DNA from: Alphaproteobacteria bacterium
Lineage (GTDB): Bacteria > Pseudomonadota > Alphaproteobacteria > Caulobacterales > Hyphomonadaceae
Length of the DNA stretch: 52,072 nt
NCBI GenBank assembly: GCA_016125405.1
Contig: WGLW01000050.1
Location: 1 to 52,072 of the forward strand
Reading direction: 5' to 3'
Shown piece by piece: positions 34,419-46,196 of this stretch. The translations under genes were made by a program, and so were the position numbers. Positions within the stretch are counted from its first letter, which is position 1. Every line of letters starts with the position of its first letter. A model generated the notes under the pieces. That model was not told the DNA's origin, did not search any database, and saw nothing but the letters and a program-made list of their open reading frames with translations.

Positions 34419-35657
34419 CTATTTGGTCAGGCGAACCGTCGGGTGAGCCTTGTTGCCGACGCCGTCGGGCAGGGGGATCGGGCTCGCGCCGTAGTCGGTT
34501 TTCAGCACCAGTTCCGGGCCGTCGCGCAGTTCGAATTCCCTGGCGATGATCACGGTGTATTCGGATTTGTCCGCCACCGGATTCCGCGCCTCGATCATCA
34601 GTTTGGAGTTTGGGAAATACATCGTACCCACGAGCCGACGCGCATCGTTGCTGCGGATCGTGTGATAGGTGGAGAAAATCGTCTTTCGGTCCTCGAAGAA
34701 CATCAGGCCGGCCATGTCGCCGGTCAGAGGCGCGGTGAGATCGATGTGGCTGTCGTAGTCGAACATGATGGTGGACAAGGCGCCGGTCAGGAAGAAGCCG
34801 ACATTCTCTCCTTTCAGCGTGCCGCCCAGGCCGACTTTGAGAAGGCCATTGTTCATTGTGTACGTCCCGGGCTCCAGAATCGCCGTGCCGCCAAGTACCG
34901 TGATGCCGCCGCAATAGACGCCCGGGTGCAGGTGCACCGTCACCAGCACAGGCACCACTGTCGCGAGATAGTCGCACGTCAGGAGGCCGACACGCGGTTG
35001 GGGGCGATCCCGCAACGGATCGGAAATCGCGGGACAGTCCTCGACCGGCTCGGGTGTCGCCGCGCTTGTTGCGCCGGCGACGCCGCCGGCGACACAGATA
35101 AGTTTGGCCTTTACCCGTGACAGGTCAGCGAGCCGCAACGAAGAGCTGCTCTTCGAATTGGAATAGATCGCGCAATTATCCGCCGTCAGCCGGGCGGAGT
35201 CCTTCATGTCCAGGGTCGAGGGCGCCATCTGGTTGAGGCCGACCATGCAGACATTGCCGCCGCCCTCGATCTCCGCTGTTGCGGTTGCATGCATGCGCTT
35301 TGCGTTGGCGCCGATGGGGCCCGGGAAGAACACTCTCGGCGCGGCCGACACGGTCACTTCCACGGCGCGACCCTTCTCAACGATCGACGCCGTATCCTGT
35401 ACCTCCGACCCTTTGAAGTTGGCGGCAACATAGCTGTCAGCGACAGCCTGCACGCGCGTGTCCGTCGCCCTGGCCACCATGATCTCGCGCGCTGCAGCCA
35501 AGGCGGCGCCGTCCGCAGCGTCCTGCAGGCTCCGCTTTTCGTTCCCGAGCGATGTGTAGTCGATGACGCCGCCAACGATCAGGGCGAGCACAGCCATCAC
35601 GGCCATCATCATGACGGACATGTTGCCGGAAGCACGCGTTCCAAATCGATGGAACAA
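34419..35657 (-). CDS. TadE/TadG-family pilus-assembly-like protein
   Basis: 412 residues from a TTG start at 35657 (an in-frame stop lies just upstream). The N-terminus RFGTRASGNMSVMMMAVMAVLALIVGGVIDY is the Tad pilin-like/TadG membrane helix, followed by NEKRSLQDAADGAALAAARE. The rest is a Gly-rich beta-helix-like region (LHPGVYCGGITVLGGTAILE, GENVGFFLTG, AGLMFFEDR) without a von Willebrand A domain. It is probably an outer-surface or periplasmic Tad-associated protein. No other tad/cpa genes are present, so it is an orphan. Confidence 0.75.
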   Translation of the reverse strand: MFHRFGTRASGNMSVMMMAVMAVLALIVGGVIDYTSLGNEKRSLQDAADGAALAAAREIMVARATDTRVQAVADSYVAANFKGSEVQDTASIVEKGRAVEVTVSAAPRVFFPGPIGANAKRMHATATAEIEGGGNVCMVGLNQMAPSTLDMKDSARLTADNCAIYSNSKSSSSLRLADLSRVKAKLICVAGGVAGATSAATPEPVEDCPAISDPLRDRPQPRVGLLTCDYLATVVPVLVTVHLHPGVYCGGITVLGGTAILEPGTYTMNNGLLKVGLGGTLKGENVGFFLTGALSTIMFDYDSHIDLTAPLTGDMAGLMFFEDRKTIFSTYHTIRSNDARRLVGTMYFPNSKLMIEARNPVADKSEYTVIIAREFELRDGPELVLKTDYGASPIPLPDGVGNKAHPTVRLTK

Positions 35658-35716
35658 GGCGATTCACCCCTCGCCGCACAGTGTCTTTTCCCCCAGCAAA
35701 TATTCGCGTCCTAGGT

Positions 35717-35731
35717 TTAAGGCCGAGTTGA
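35717..35731. promoter_or_regulatory. near-consensus CtrA-like box upstream of the TadG-like gene
   Basis: TTAA-N7-TTGA (35717-35731) differs by one base from the CtrA consensus TTAA-N7-TTAA. It lies in the 178-bp gap between the divergent TadG-like and hybrid kinase genes; another TTAA is at 35773-35776. CtrA often controls pilus and c-di-GMP genes in Caulobacterales. Such short motifs also arise by chance. Confidence 0.25.
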
Positions 35732-35835
35732 AATTGGCCTGCGTCTTTGAGGTACTGGCGGTCACATGCGGAGTTAACTGGAAAAAAGGAGAATGACCTC
35801 AGGGTCCAGGCGGGGAAATTCCGGTCTGGCTTCGC

Positions 35836-38544
<2,709 letters not shown>

Positions 38545-38561
38545 TCTCTTGAAGCCCGGAG

Positions 38562-39161
38562 CTACTTGGCGTCAGCCAGATTCTGGTTGGCGAAGTCCCA
38601 GTTCACGAGGCTGTCGAGGAAGGTGCTGATGTATTTCGGCCGGGCGTTCTGGAAATCGAGGTAGTAGGCGTGCTCCCAGACGTCCATCGTCAGCAGGGGC
38701 GTCACGCCGGCCTCTGTGAGCGGCGTTTCGGCGTTGCCGGTCTTGCGTACTTCCAGCTTGCCCTTGTTGAGCACCAGCCAGGCCCAGCCGGACCCGAATT
38801 GAGTCGCCCCGGCATCCGCAAAGGCCGTCTTGAACTCTTCGATGCCGCCGAGATCCTTCTTGATCGCATCGGCGATCGCGCCGGTGGGAGCGCCGCCGCC
38901 ATTCGGCTTCATCGAATGCCAGTAGAACGTGTGATTCCAGACCTGTGCGGAATTGTTGAACACCCCCGGCGTCTTGCCATGGCTTTCCTGGATCACTTCT
39001 TCCAGAGAGGCTTTTTCCAGCGGCTTGCCGGCTAGAAGCTTGTTGAGGTTGTCGACATACGCCTGATGGTGTTTGCCATAGTGGAAATTCAGCGTGTTCT
39101 CGGAAATATGCGGCGCCAGCGCGTTGCGGGCGTAGGGGAGTGCGGGAAGCGTGAAGGCCAT
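38562..39161 (-). CDS. sodB: superoxide dismutase [Fe]
   Basis: 199 residues. The Fe/Mn-SOD ligands are present: His in NFHYGKHHQAYV, His in QVWNHTFYW, and Asp/His in MDVWEHAYYLDFQ. The Gln in NNSAQVWNHTF and the ATQFGSGWAWL motif are the iron-type markers. It dismutates superoxide in the cytoplasm. The gene converges on the hybrid kinase with a 17-bp gap. Length is normal. Confidence 0.95.
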   Translation of the reverse strand: MAFTLPALPYARNALAPHISENTLNFHYGKHHQAYVDNLNKLLAGKPLEKASLEEVIQESHGKTPGVFNNSAQVWNHTFYWHSMKPNGGGAPTGAIADAIKKDLGGIEEFKTAFADAGATQFGSGWAWLVLNKGKLEVRKTGNAETPLTEAGVTPLLTMDVWEHAYYLDFQNARPKYISTFLDSLVNWDFANQNLADAK

Positions 39162-39215
39162 GGCTGTTCCTCTCTAAGTCGATGCTGGGTCTGAAATAGG
39201 GCTGTTGGCCGGAAA

Positions 39216-39941
39216 ATGAACATGAGCGATACGGCCAATGAGGGAAAACTTGCAAGTGCGCCCACAACATCCGGCGAATTCGACGCCCGGCTGAAGCGGG
39301 CGGACGAGAACCGCTGGCTGGCGACCCGCTACGCGCCGGCCGCCGGTCGCGAACGTCTCGTGGCCGTCTATTGCCTCAATCTGGAGCTTCAGCGCGCTGT
39401 CAGCGCCTCCGAGCCCATGCTCGGGAAGATTCGCCTGCAATGGTGGCGCGAGGCGGTTGCCGAAATCGTGGCCGGTGCCGCGGTCCGCCGCCACGAATTA
39501 TCCCTCGAACTTGCGCGCGTGGCGGCCGGGGACGGCAAACTGCTGAAGGCGGCTGGCGACCTTATCGATCGTTATGACGACGTGATCGACGATCATCTCC
39601 AGTCCGGCGGGCATCAGCCGGATGGCGCCCATGCGGCGCGCCACCTTGCAGCCGAAGCGGCGCTGGCCAGGCTCGCAGGTCGTGCGCTCGAGACCGGAGT
39701 GACGGACGACCAGCTCGCTGCGTTGTCGCTCTGTGGGGAAGCGCACCTTGCGATCCGCGCCGATCTGCCCGAGGCGGGGGAGCGTCTTGCGGCGTCGGCC
39801 AGGGCGGCGCGTGATCTTCCGGCAGCGTTGTGGCCCGCCATTGCCCACCTCGCTGTGGCCAGCACCGGCGATGGCAAGGGAAATGGACCGTTGCTTAAAC
39901 GCTGGCGTGTGCTGCAGTCTGTGCTGAGACGACGACTTTAA
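39216..39941 (+). CDS. squalene/phytoene synthase-family protein (NDUFAF6-like)
   Basis: 241 residues. RLVAVYCLNLELQRAVSASE and MLGKIRLQWWREAVAEI match the squalene/phytoene synthase superfamily, in the branch that includes the mitochondrial complex I assembly factor NDUFAF6. The protein is shorter than true synthases, and the two Asp-rich prenyl-diphosphate motifs are not clearly present (only DRYDDVIDDH is acidic). Catalytic prenyl transfer is therefore doubtful. ATG 39216 or 39222. Divergent from sodB across 54 bp. Confidence 0.75.
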   Translation: MNMSDTANEGKLASAPTTSGEFDARLKRADENRWLATRYAPAAGRERLVAVYCLNLELQRAVSASEPMLGKIRLQWWREAVAEIVAGAAVRRHELSLELARVAAGDGKLLKAAGDLIDRYDDVIDDHLQSGGHQPDGAHAARHLAAEAALARLAGRALETGVTDDQLAALSLCGEAHLAIRADLPEAGERLAASARAARDLPAALWPAIAHLAVASTGDGKGNGPLLKRWRVLQSVLRRRL

Positions 39942-39968
39942 ACGCCGCAACAGACAGGGGAGGCCGGC

Positions 39969-41765
39969 ATGAACCGCAGACGCCTGCTGGCAGGCATGGC
40001 GGCGGCGCCGCTGCTTCAGGCCTGCACAACCTTGACCGCCCCCAAAGGTCGTACCGCCCGCGTGCGGCCCGGCTCACCGGATTGGCCGAACGAGGCCGAA
40101 TGGAGCCGCCTCGACAAGGCGGTCGGCGGACTGGTGCGGCCACAACCTGTGCTCGCCGCCTGTGACGCCGATGCGCAAGGCGCCGCCTGCAAGGATGCGC
40201 TGTCCAATCTCGGCAATCCGTTCTTCCTTGGCGATCAGGCGGGCGCCACGCAGGTCTCCGGCTGGTACAAGGCCTGGAAACCCGAGCCGAGCGCCTACGC
40301 TGTGGCGGCGCGCGACGCACGCGATGTGGCCGCCGCGGTGAATTTCGCTCGGAAGCACAGACTGCGCCTGGTCGTGAAGGGCGGCGGCCACAGCTATCAG
40401 GGTACGTCGAACGCGCCGGACTCGCTCCTCGTCTGGACGCGCAAGATGACCCGGATCGAGATGCATGACGCGTTCGTTCCTGCAGGATGCGAAGGCGTGG
40501 TGGCGCCTGCACATGCCGTGTCGGTGGGCGCAGGCTGCGTGTGGCTCGATGTCTACCACGAGGTGACAACAAAGGGCGGACGCTACGCGCAAGGCGGCGG
40601 CTGCACCACGGTCGGCGTCGCGGGACACATCCAGAGCGGCGGCTTCGGATCATGGTCGAAGCGCTATGGAACAGCCGCTGGCAATCTGCTGGAAGCGGAA
40701 GTGGTGACGGCGGACGGCAAGGTCCGCATCGTCAACGCGCGCCGCGACCCGGAGCTGTTCTGGGCGCTCAAGGGCGGCGGCGGAGGAAGCTTTGGCGTCG
40801 TAACGCGCGTAACCGTTCGCACCCACGACTTGCCCAACGTCTTTGGCGGAGGCGGCGGCGTTATCAAGGCTGCGTCCGATGAGGCTTACCGCCGCCTTAT
40901 CGAGCGCTTCATCGGCTTTTACTCAGACACGTTGTTCAATTCGAACTGGGGAGAGCAGGCCACATTCAGCGGATCCAACACGCTGGACATCTCAATGGCC
41001 AGCGCGGGTGTAACGCGCGCTGAAGCGGCGGCGGCCTGGAAGCCTTTCATTGACTGGGTTTCGACTTCGCCGTCCGACTATACGTTTGTCGGCAAGCTCG
41101 ACTTCAAGGATATCGCGGCGCAACACTTCTGGGACATGGAAATGCTTCGCTCGTTGGGCGTGGACTCAATCGTATTCGATTCCCGCCCGGGCGCTCCCTC
41201 TTACCATGCGTGGTGGAAGGGCGACGGCGATCAGGTCAGCGTGTTCCTGCACGGTTACGAATCCATCTGGCTGCCGGAAACCCTGCTGGCGCCGGATCAG
41301 CATGCGTCTCTTGCGGATGCGCTGTTCAAGGCGTCGCGCCACATGAGCGTTTCACTTCACTTCAACAAGGGTCTTGCGGGCGCCGCGCCCGATGCACTCC
41401 GGGACGCGCGCGACACGGCCACCAATCCCGATGTGCTGGGTGCGTTTGCCCTGGCGATTACCGCAACGGGCGGACCGCCCGCCTATACCGAAATGCCTGG
41501 TCGTCCGATGCCCGAGGTCGTCGCCCGCGTGAACGCCTCAAAGGTGGACGCGGCCGCCACGGAGTTGCGACGCGTCGCGCCGAAGGGCGGCTCATACGTT
41601 TCCGAGAGCAATTACTTCAACGCGGATTGGGCCAACGCCTTCTGGGGCGCCAACTACGCCCGCCTGCGCCGGGCCAAGGCCGCGTACGATCCGGCCGGTC
41701 TCTTCACCGTACACCACGGCGTCGGCAGCGAGGACTGGAGCGCGGACGGGTTCACGCCGGTTTAA
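39969..41765 (+). CDS. secreted berberine-bridge-type FAD oxidoreductase
   Basis: 598 residues with a PCMH FAD domain and C-terminal BBE domain (YFNADWANAFWGANYARL, YDPAGLFTVHHGVG). His141 in KGGGHSYQG and Cys212 in AQGGGCTTVGVAGH occupy the two positions used for bicovalent FAD attachment. The N-terminus NRRRLLAGMAAAPLLQAC combines a twin-arginine-like motif and a lipobox-like Cys, so Tat export of a folded flavoprotein is likely. Oxidises an alcohol, sugar or amine; substrate unknown. It follows the NDUFAF6-like gene by 27 bp. Confidence 0.88.
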   Translation: MNRRRLLAGMAAAPLLQACTTLTAPKGRTARVRPGSPDWPNEAEWSRLDKAVGGLVRPQPVLAACDADAQGAACKDALSNLGNPFFLGDQAGATQVSGWYKAWKPEPSAYAVAARDARDVAAAVNFARKHRLRLVVKGGGHSYQGTSNAPDSLLVWTRKMTRIEMHDAFVPAGCEGVVAPAHAVSVGAGCVWLDVYHEVTTKGGRYAQGGGCTTVGVAGHIQSGGFGSWSKRYGTAAGNLLEAEVVTADGKVRIVNARRDPELFWALKGGGGGSFGVVTRVTVRTHDLPNVFGGGGGVIKAASDEAYRRLIERFIGFYSDTLFNSNWGEQATFSGSNTLDISMASAGVTRAEAAAAWKPFIDWVSTSPSDYTFVGKLDFKDIAAQHFWDMEMLRSLGVDSIVFDSRPGAPSYHAWWKGDGDQVSVFLHGYESIWLPETLLAPDQHASLADALFKASRHMSVSLHFNKGLAGAAPDALRDARDTATNPDVLGAFALAITATGGPPAYTEMPGRPMPEVVARVNASKVDAAATELRRVAPKGGSYVSESNYFNADWANAFWGANYARLRRAKAAYDPAGLFTVHHGVGSEDWSADGFTPV

Positions 41766-41806
41766 CCGCCGCCTCCAACACTAGGCGCGGCTTACTGGGG
41801 ACGTTC

Positions 41807-42508
41807 ATGCGCATGTTGAATCTGAACGACTGGCTGCGCCTGCTGCGCAACCCCGTGGTGTTTCTCGGTCTCGCCGTCGATCTCGCGCCCGTGTTCGCCG
41901 TGATCTTCTGGGGCTGGCGCGCAGCGCCGCTCGTCATCCTCTACTGGATGGAAAACGTCGTGATCGGCGTGATGACGCCGCCACGTATGATTTTCGTGGC
42001 GACCGCAAAGGCTGGGCTATCAGGACTGCTGGGCGGATTGTTCATGTCGGCCTTCTTTGTTCTCCACTACGGCATGTTCTGTTTTGTCCACGGCGTCTTC
42101 CTGTTCAGCTTTCTCACCTACTTCAATCCGCAAACCACGCCGCCTGGGGACGTGCCGTTTGATTTGGGCGCGATGTTCGCCGCCAGTTCGAGCGTTGCGC
42201 CGCATCTCGGATTGATACTCGGATTGATTATCGCCTTTCAGCTGTTCGTTTTCGTCTACAGTTTCATCCTGCGCGGGGAGTGGAAGAATTCCGGGCTGTC
42301 CGAGGAAATGATGGCGCCTTATGGCCGTGTCGTTGTGCTGCACATCGGCATCTTCGCCGGCGCCGCCGGGCTTGTGCTGCTTGGTGATCCGATGGCCGGC
42401 GTCTTGGCGTTGATCCTGTTGCGGGCGGTCTGGGGCGTTCACGTCAACATGAAAGCGCGCAAGAGCGTGCCGGACAAACTGGCGCTGGCGAAAGCCGGCG
42501 CGGCCTAA
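41807..42508 (+). CDS. DUF6498-like polytopic membrane protein
   Basis: 233 residues with about six membrane helices. [20 protein letters not shown] near residue 38-57 is the conserved Tyr-Trp-x-Glu-Asn signature I associate with DUF6498, and [18 protein letters not shown] follows. No function is known. ATG 41807 follows TACTGGGGACGTTC; ATG 41813 is possible. Its stop overlaps the stop of convergent trmFO by 4 bp. Confidence 0.7.
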   Translation: MRMLNLNDWLRLLRNPVVFLGLAVDLAPVFAVIFWGWRAAPLVILYWMENVVIGVMTPPRMIFVATAKAGLSGLLGGLFMSAFFVLHYGMFCFVHGVFLFSFLTYFNPQTTPPGDVPFDLGAMFAASSSVAPHLGLILGLIIAFQLFVFVYSFILRGEWKNSGLSEEMMAPYGRVVVLHIGIFAGAAGLVLLGDPMAGVLALILLRAVWGVHVNMKARKSVPDKLALAKAGAA

Positions 42509-43920
42509 CCGGCAACCGACTCCGGCGCCGTCTGCAGCGACAGCCAGCTGGCAATCTCGCCCAGCGCCCGCAGCGACATCGCGCGTTTCTTGGCGCGTGT
42601 CTTGTCGGCGCCTTTCAAACGTTTGCCGTCCGGGCCCGTCTTGTCGAACGTCTCGATCTCCGGGAAGAGGCCAAAGTTCACGTTCATCGGCTGGAAGGCG
42701 GCCGGGCTTCCCGGCATCGACAGATGCCCGCCCGTTACGTGGTTGAGCAGGGCGCCAAGCGCCGTCGTCGTCGGCGGCGCCGGGCAGGGCCGGCCCAGGC
42801 GCTCGGCGGCGGCGAAGCGACCCGCGAGCAATCCCATCGCGGCGCTCTCGACATATCCCTCGACGCCCGTGACCTGTCCGGCAAATCTCAGGCGCTGCTC
42901 AGCCTTCAGTCGCAGCTGGCTGTCGAGCAGCACGGGCGAGTTGATGAACGTGTTGCGGTGAATGCCGCCCAGCCGTGCAAACTGGGCGTTCTCGAGCCCC
43001 GGGATGGTGCGGAAGACATCTGTCTGCGCGCCGTGCTTCAGCTTGGTCTGGAAGCCGACCATGTTCCACAGCGTGCCCAGCGCGTTGTCCTGCCGAAGCT
43101 GCACGATGGCGTAGGCCTTCACGGTCGGATTGTGCGGGTTGGTCAGGCCAACGGGCTTCATCGGGCCATAGCGCAGCGTTTCGGGTCCGCGCTCGGCCAT
43201 TACCTCGATCGGCAGGCATCCCTCGAAATAGGGCGTACCTTCCCACTCCTTGAACTCGGTCTTGGGCGCCGCCGCCAGCGCGGCAAGGAAAGCATGATAC
43301 TGGTCGCGGTCCATCGGGCAGTTGATGTAGGCCGCCGTGTCGCCGCCCGGGCCTGGCTTGTCGTAGCGTGACTGGCGCCAGGCCTTGCTCATATCAATCG
43401 AGTCCAGATGCACGATCGGCGCGATGGCGTCGAAGAAGGCGAGGCTGTCTTCTCCGGTCCGCTGCAGGATGGCTTCGGCGAGCGCCCTCGACGTCAGTGG
43501 ACCCGTCGCCACGATCACGCTGTTCCAGGCTTCAGGCGGCCATCCGTCCACTTCGCCGCGCTCGATGGTCACCAGCGGATGCGCTTCCAGCGCCGCCGTC
43601 ACGTCGGCAGAAAACCCGTCGCGGTCCACCGCCAGCGCGGACCCGGCGGGCACCTTGTGGCGGTCGCCCATGGAGATGATCAGTCCGTTCGCCTTGCGCA
43701 TCTCCTGATGCAGAAGGCCAACCGCGTTATGCTCCCAGTCATCCGAGCGGAACGAATTGGAGCAGACCAGTTCGGCCAGCGCATCGGTCTGGTGCGCGTC
43801 CGTGGTTCGCACGGGACGCATCTCGTGGAGCACCACAGGCACGCCGAGATTGGCCGCCTGCCAGGCCGCCTCCGACCCCGCCATGCCGCCGCCAACAATG
43901 TGAACCGGTTCCATCGTCAT
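42505..43920 (-). CDS. trmFO: methylenetetrahydrofolate-tRNA-(uracil-5-)-methyltransferase TrmFO
   Basis: 471 residues. The FAD-binding [21 protein letters not shown] at the N-terminus, [17 protein letters not shown] and the C-terminal [20 protein letters not shown] with [10 protein letters not shown] are the TrmFO signatures. It makes T54 in tRNA using methylene-THF and FADH2, in place of the SAM enzyme TrmA. GidA-like family but clearly the TrmFO subgroup. ATG 43920 or 43914. Confidence 0.95.
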   Translation of the reverse strand: MTMEPVHIVGGGMAGSEAAWQAANLGVPVVLHEMRPVRTTDAHQTDALAELVCSNSFRSDDWEHNAVGLLHQEMRKANGLIISMGDRHKVPAGSALAVDRDGFSADVTAALEAHPLVTIERGEVDGWPPEAWNSVIVATGPLTSRALAEAILQRTGEDSLAFFDAIAPIVHLDSIDMSKAWRQSRYDKPGPGGDTAAYINCPMDRDQYHAFLAALAAAPKTEFKEWEGTPYFEGCLPIEVMAERGPETLRYGPMKPVGLTNPHNPTVKAYAIVQLRQDNALGTLWNMVGFQTKLKHGAQTDVFRTIPGLENAQFARLGGIHRNTFINSPVLLDSQLRLKAEQRLRFAGQVTGVEGYVESAAMGLLAGRFAAAERLGRPCPAPPTTTALGALLNHVTGGHLSMPGSPAAFQPMNVNFGLFPEIETFDKTGPDGKRLKGADKTRAKKRAMSLRALGEIASWLSLQTAPESVAG

Positions 43921-44031
43921 GGCGCCGGTATACTGCGGTTGCGAAAAACTGCCAGATCATCCGGCGCCGCAACCGCTCACCAGAACAGGGTTTCCATAGG
44001 GTGTTGGTGGTCTACACTGTCCCGGTTCAAA

Positions 44032-44039
44032 GGGGGGGG
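44032..44039 (+). repeat. G8 homopolymer in a ribosome-binding region
   Basis: Eight consecutive G residues lie 9 bases before the ATG of the gene at 44049, in the Shine-Dalgarno position. Slippage here would change ribosome-site strength or spacing. It is the only such run noticed at a translation start in the window. Confidence 0.6.
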
Positions 44040-44048
44040 CAGACGAAC

Positions 44049-45173
44049 ATGTTCAAGCTAGCCAAAGTCGCCATCTTCGCGGCGACCGTCGTGATCTTGG
44101 CGGGACCGGCCTTCGCTGACATCAAGGCCTACAACGAGGCGGTCAAGGCGGGCGACTACAAGGCCGCCGCCGCCGAAGCAGCCAGCATCTGGGCGACCTT
44201 CGACAAGACATCGCCGGACACTGCAGCCGTCGCGCGGGAGTTCGGCTTTTCCAGCTATGTTGCCGGTGATTTTTCCGCCGCACACAACTACGGAAAATTC
44301 CTGAAAGACAATGGAGGCACGCTCCCCAAGCCCGATGACCAGCCAGCCGTTTCCTCGGTTCTGCTCGCTGCGGCGGATTACCGTCTGAATCCCAAGTCTG
44401 GTCGCGATAACCTGCTTGATGCGCTCAATGCTCGAACCAAATTGCCAGGTCTCGACAACATTACGCTCCTGGCCGCCGAAGCGCTCTACCACGGCGACTG
44501 GAACGATGCAGCCTGGCAGCAGGCCGCCAGGAGCGCGGACCTCGCGGCAAGCCTGTTTGATCGCGGTGGTGCATCGCTGCGTCCAAGATACTACCACGCA
44601 CAGGTAACCGCAGCAGCCGCCCAATTTCTGGCCAGTCCTAGCCAGCGCGATTACGACGCGATGGCCGAAGTTCATGATGCGATCGTGGGCGATATCAATG
44701 GCGCCAAAGAACAGCAGACCCGGGAAGCGCTGGGTCGCGAAATGTATCAGGCGCGCACTTGGCTCACGGCGATGCACACGTTCATCCATTCATTTTCGAA
44801 CCAGACGGGGTCGCTCATCTCGCATGAAGTGAAGGAGCGCCGACTCGAATCTCCGAAGCGCGCTATCTTCCAGGGCATGCAGGATCGGAGACCGCTCTGC
44901 GAAGGGCGTCTGGACTTGGGAAATTTCAACTATCCTTCGTCGGCGCTGTTCAGGGGCATTCCCGGCGCGGTGACGCTCAGGCTGGCTCTCGATGACTCCG
45001 GCGCAGTTACGAACGCTGAGGTGCTTGGGTCAGTCCCGTCTGAAATTTTCGCGGACGCCCTCGTGAATTCTACATCGAAGTTCCGCTGGCGGGCGAAGGA
45101 AGGACAGAACCTCAAAGCTTGTCGGGTTCAGCGCGAGAATTTCATATTTATGGTTGAGTTTCTGGTCGGTTGA
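44049..45173 (+). CDS. secreted protein with TonB-C-terminal-like domain
   Basis: 374 residues. A signal peptide (VAIFAATVVILAGPAFA) precedes an alpha-helical region with TPR-like features (YNEAVKAGDYKAAAAEAASI, then WNDAAWQQAARSADLAASLF). The last ~85 residues (GAVTLRLALDDSGAVTNAEV, FRWRAKEGQNLKACRVQREN) resemble the TonB C-terminal/energy-transducer domain. There is no membrane anchor beyond the signal, so it is probably periplasmic. Base composition is slightly lower in GC than the neighbours. The start at 44049 directly begins the signal peptide. Confidence 0.7.
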   Translation: MFKLAKVAIFAATVVILAGPAFADIKAYNEAVKAGDYKAAAAEAASIWATFDKTSPDTAAVAREFGFSSYVAGDFSAAHNYGKFLKDNGGTLPKPDDQPAVSSVLLAAADYRLNPKSGRDNLLDALNARTKLPGLDNITLLAAEALYHGDWNDAAWQQAARSADLAASLFDRGGASLRPRYYHAQVTAAAAQFLASPSQRDYDAMAEVHDAIVGDINGAKEQQTREALGREMYQARTWLTAMHTFIHSFSNQTGSLISHEVKERRLESPKRAIFQGMQDRRPLCEGRLDLGNFNYPSSALFRGIPGAVTLRLALDDSGAVTNAEVLGSVPSEIFADALVNSTSKFRWRAKEGQNLKACRVQRENFIFMVEFLVG

Positions 45174-45246
45174 GAATCCAGAGCGATACATTGCGGAGAT
45201 GGGCCCCTTGCTTTAGGCATCGGCCCAATTCCGGGAGCAATACCGC

Positions 45247-46116
45247 ATGTCCAACGGCGCAGACGGCAAGGTGCCGGTCATGGAAAGCGTGCAGGCGGCC
45301 TGGCGGTTCTTTTTCGCCAACTGGAAGCAATTCCTGCCCGCGGCCGCCGCATTTGGCGTCGTCGGCGCGTTGATCGACCTGTTCGTCTTGGCGCAGGGCG
45401 GGGCCGCCGCAGGAATGAACATGGGCGGCATGTTGCTGCAGTTTGCTTCAAGCGCTGTCATCGGCGCCGTCTTTGTCGCAGTCGTGCTTCGCAAGGCCGT
45501 TCGCAATGAAACGCACGGGCCCATGGGGTTGGCGTTTGGCGCGGACGAACTGCGGCTGATTGGCGTGACGGCTTCTCTGGCGCTCCTGTTTGTCCCGTTC
45601 CTGTTGCTGGGCGGTGTCGTGCTGACCGTCGTGGTGTTCAGCCGTCTCGGGATCACGCAGGAGCAGTTGCAGACCCTCGCGACGAACCCGGACGCCCTCA
45701 GCAATCTGATCGAAGACCGTATCGGGGCGGGCGGGTTGCTTGCGTTCTCGCTTTTCATGTTGATCGTCGCCGCGATCGTGGTCTGGGTGGCCGTGCGGCT
45801 CGCCCTGATCCAGGCCGCAACGATCGGCGAACGGCGCGTCATGATCTTTCAGACCTGGCGCTGGACCCACGACAATTTCTGGCGGGTGCTTGCGGCGATG
45901 GCGCTCACCGCAATTCCTGCGGAAGCGATTTATTACGTTGTGACGTCCCTTCTCGCCGAGATATCGGGCGCCGGAAAGGCTTCGACCGGCGCCGCGGAAT
46001 ACCTCATCGTTTCGGCCATCATCGGTTTCGTCGGCGCCATGAGCCAGATCCCGCAGCTTGCGCTGGTTGCGCATCTCTACAAGGGCCTGCGCCCGCCGGA
46101 TTTCCAGCCGAAATAG
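45247..46116 (+). CDS. polytopic inner-membrane protein, unknown function
   Basis: 289 residues with about six membrane helices, for example around residues 33-50, 66-82, 107-130, 163-185, 216-232 and 252-272. The N-terminus (VPVMESVQAAWRFFFANWKQ) and WRWTHDNFWRVLAAM resemble the glycerophosphoryl diester phosphodiesterase membrane-domain/YciC-type family of repeated amphipathic-plus-TM units. No catalytic domain. ATG 45247. A terminator follows 26 bp after its stop. Confidence 0.65.
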   Translation: MSNGADGKVPVMESVQAAWRFFFANWKQFLPAAAAFGVVGALIDLFVLAQGGAAAGMNMGGMLLQFASSAVIGAVFVAVVLRKAVRNETHGPMGLAFGADELRLIGVTASLALLFVPFLLLGGVVLTVVVFSRLGITQEQLQTLATNPDALSNLIEDRIGAGGLLAFSLFMLIVAAIVVWVAVRLALIQAATIGERRVMIFQTWRWTHDNFWRVLAAMALTAIPAEAIYYVVTSLLAEISGAGKASTGAAEYLIVSAIIGFVGAMSQIPQLALVAHLYKGLRPPDFQPK

Positions 46117-46142
46117 TTGGCCTCTCACTGGGCGCAAAAAAA

Positions 46143-46168
46143 CGCCCGGACCCTGGGAGGTCCGGGCG
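46143..46168 (-). terminator. rho-independent terminator of the HU gene
   Basis: CGCCCGGACC (46143-46152) and GGTCCGGGCG (46159-46168) form a perfect 10-bp stem with a 6-base loop. On the minus strand it is followed by seven T residues (A7 at 46136-46142). It ends HU transcription and probably also stops the convergent membrane-protein transcript. Confidence 0.9.
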
Positions 46169-46196
46169 TCTGTTTCGGTCCAGACGAAAGAGCCGA

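Noticed and set aside
41210-41806. long N-terminal extension of the DUF6498-like gene
   Set aside because: It overlaps the flavoprotein gene in another frame; the membrane protein starts naturally at 41807.
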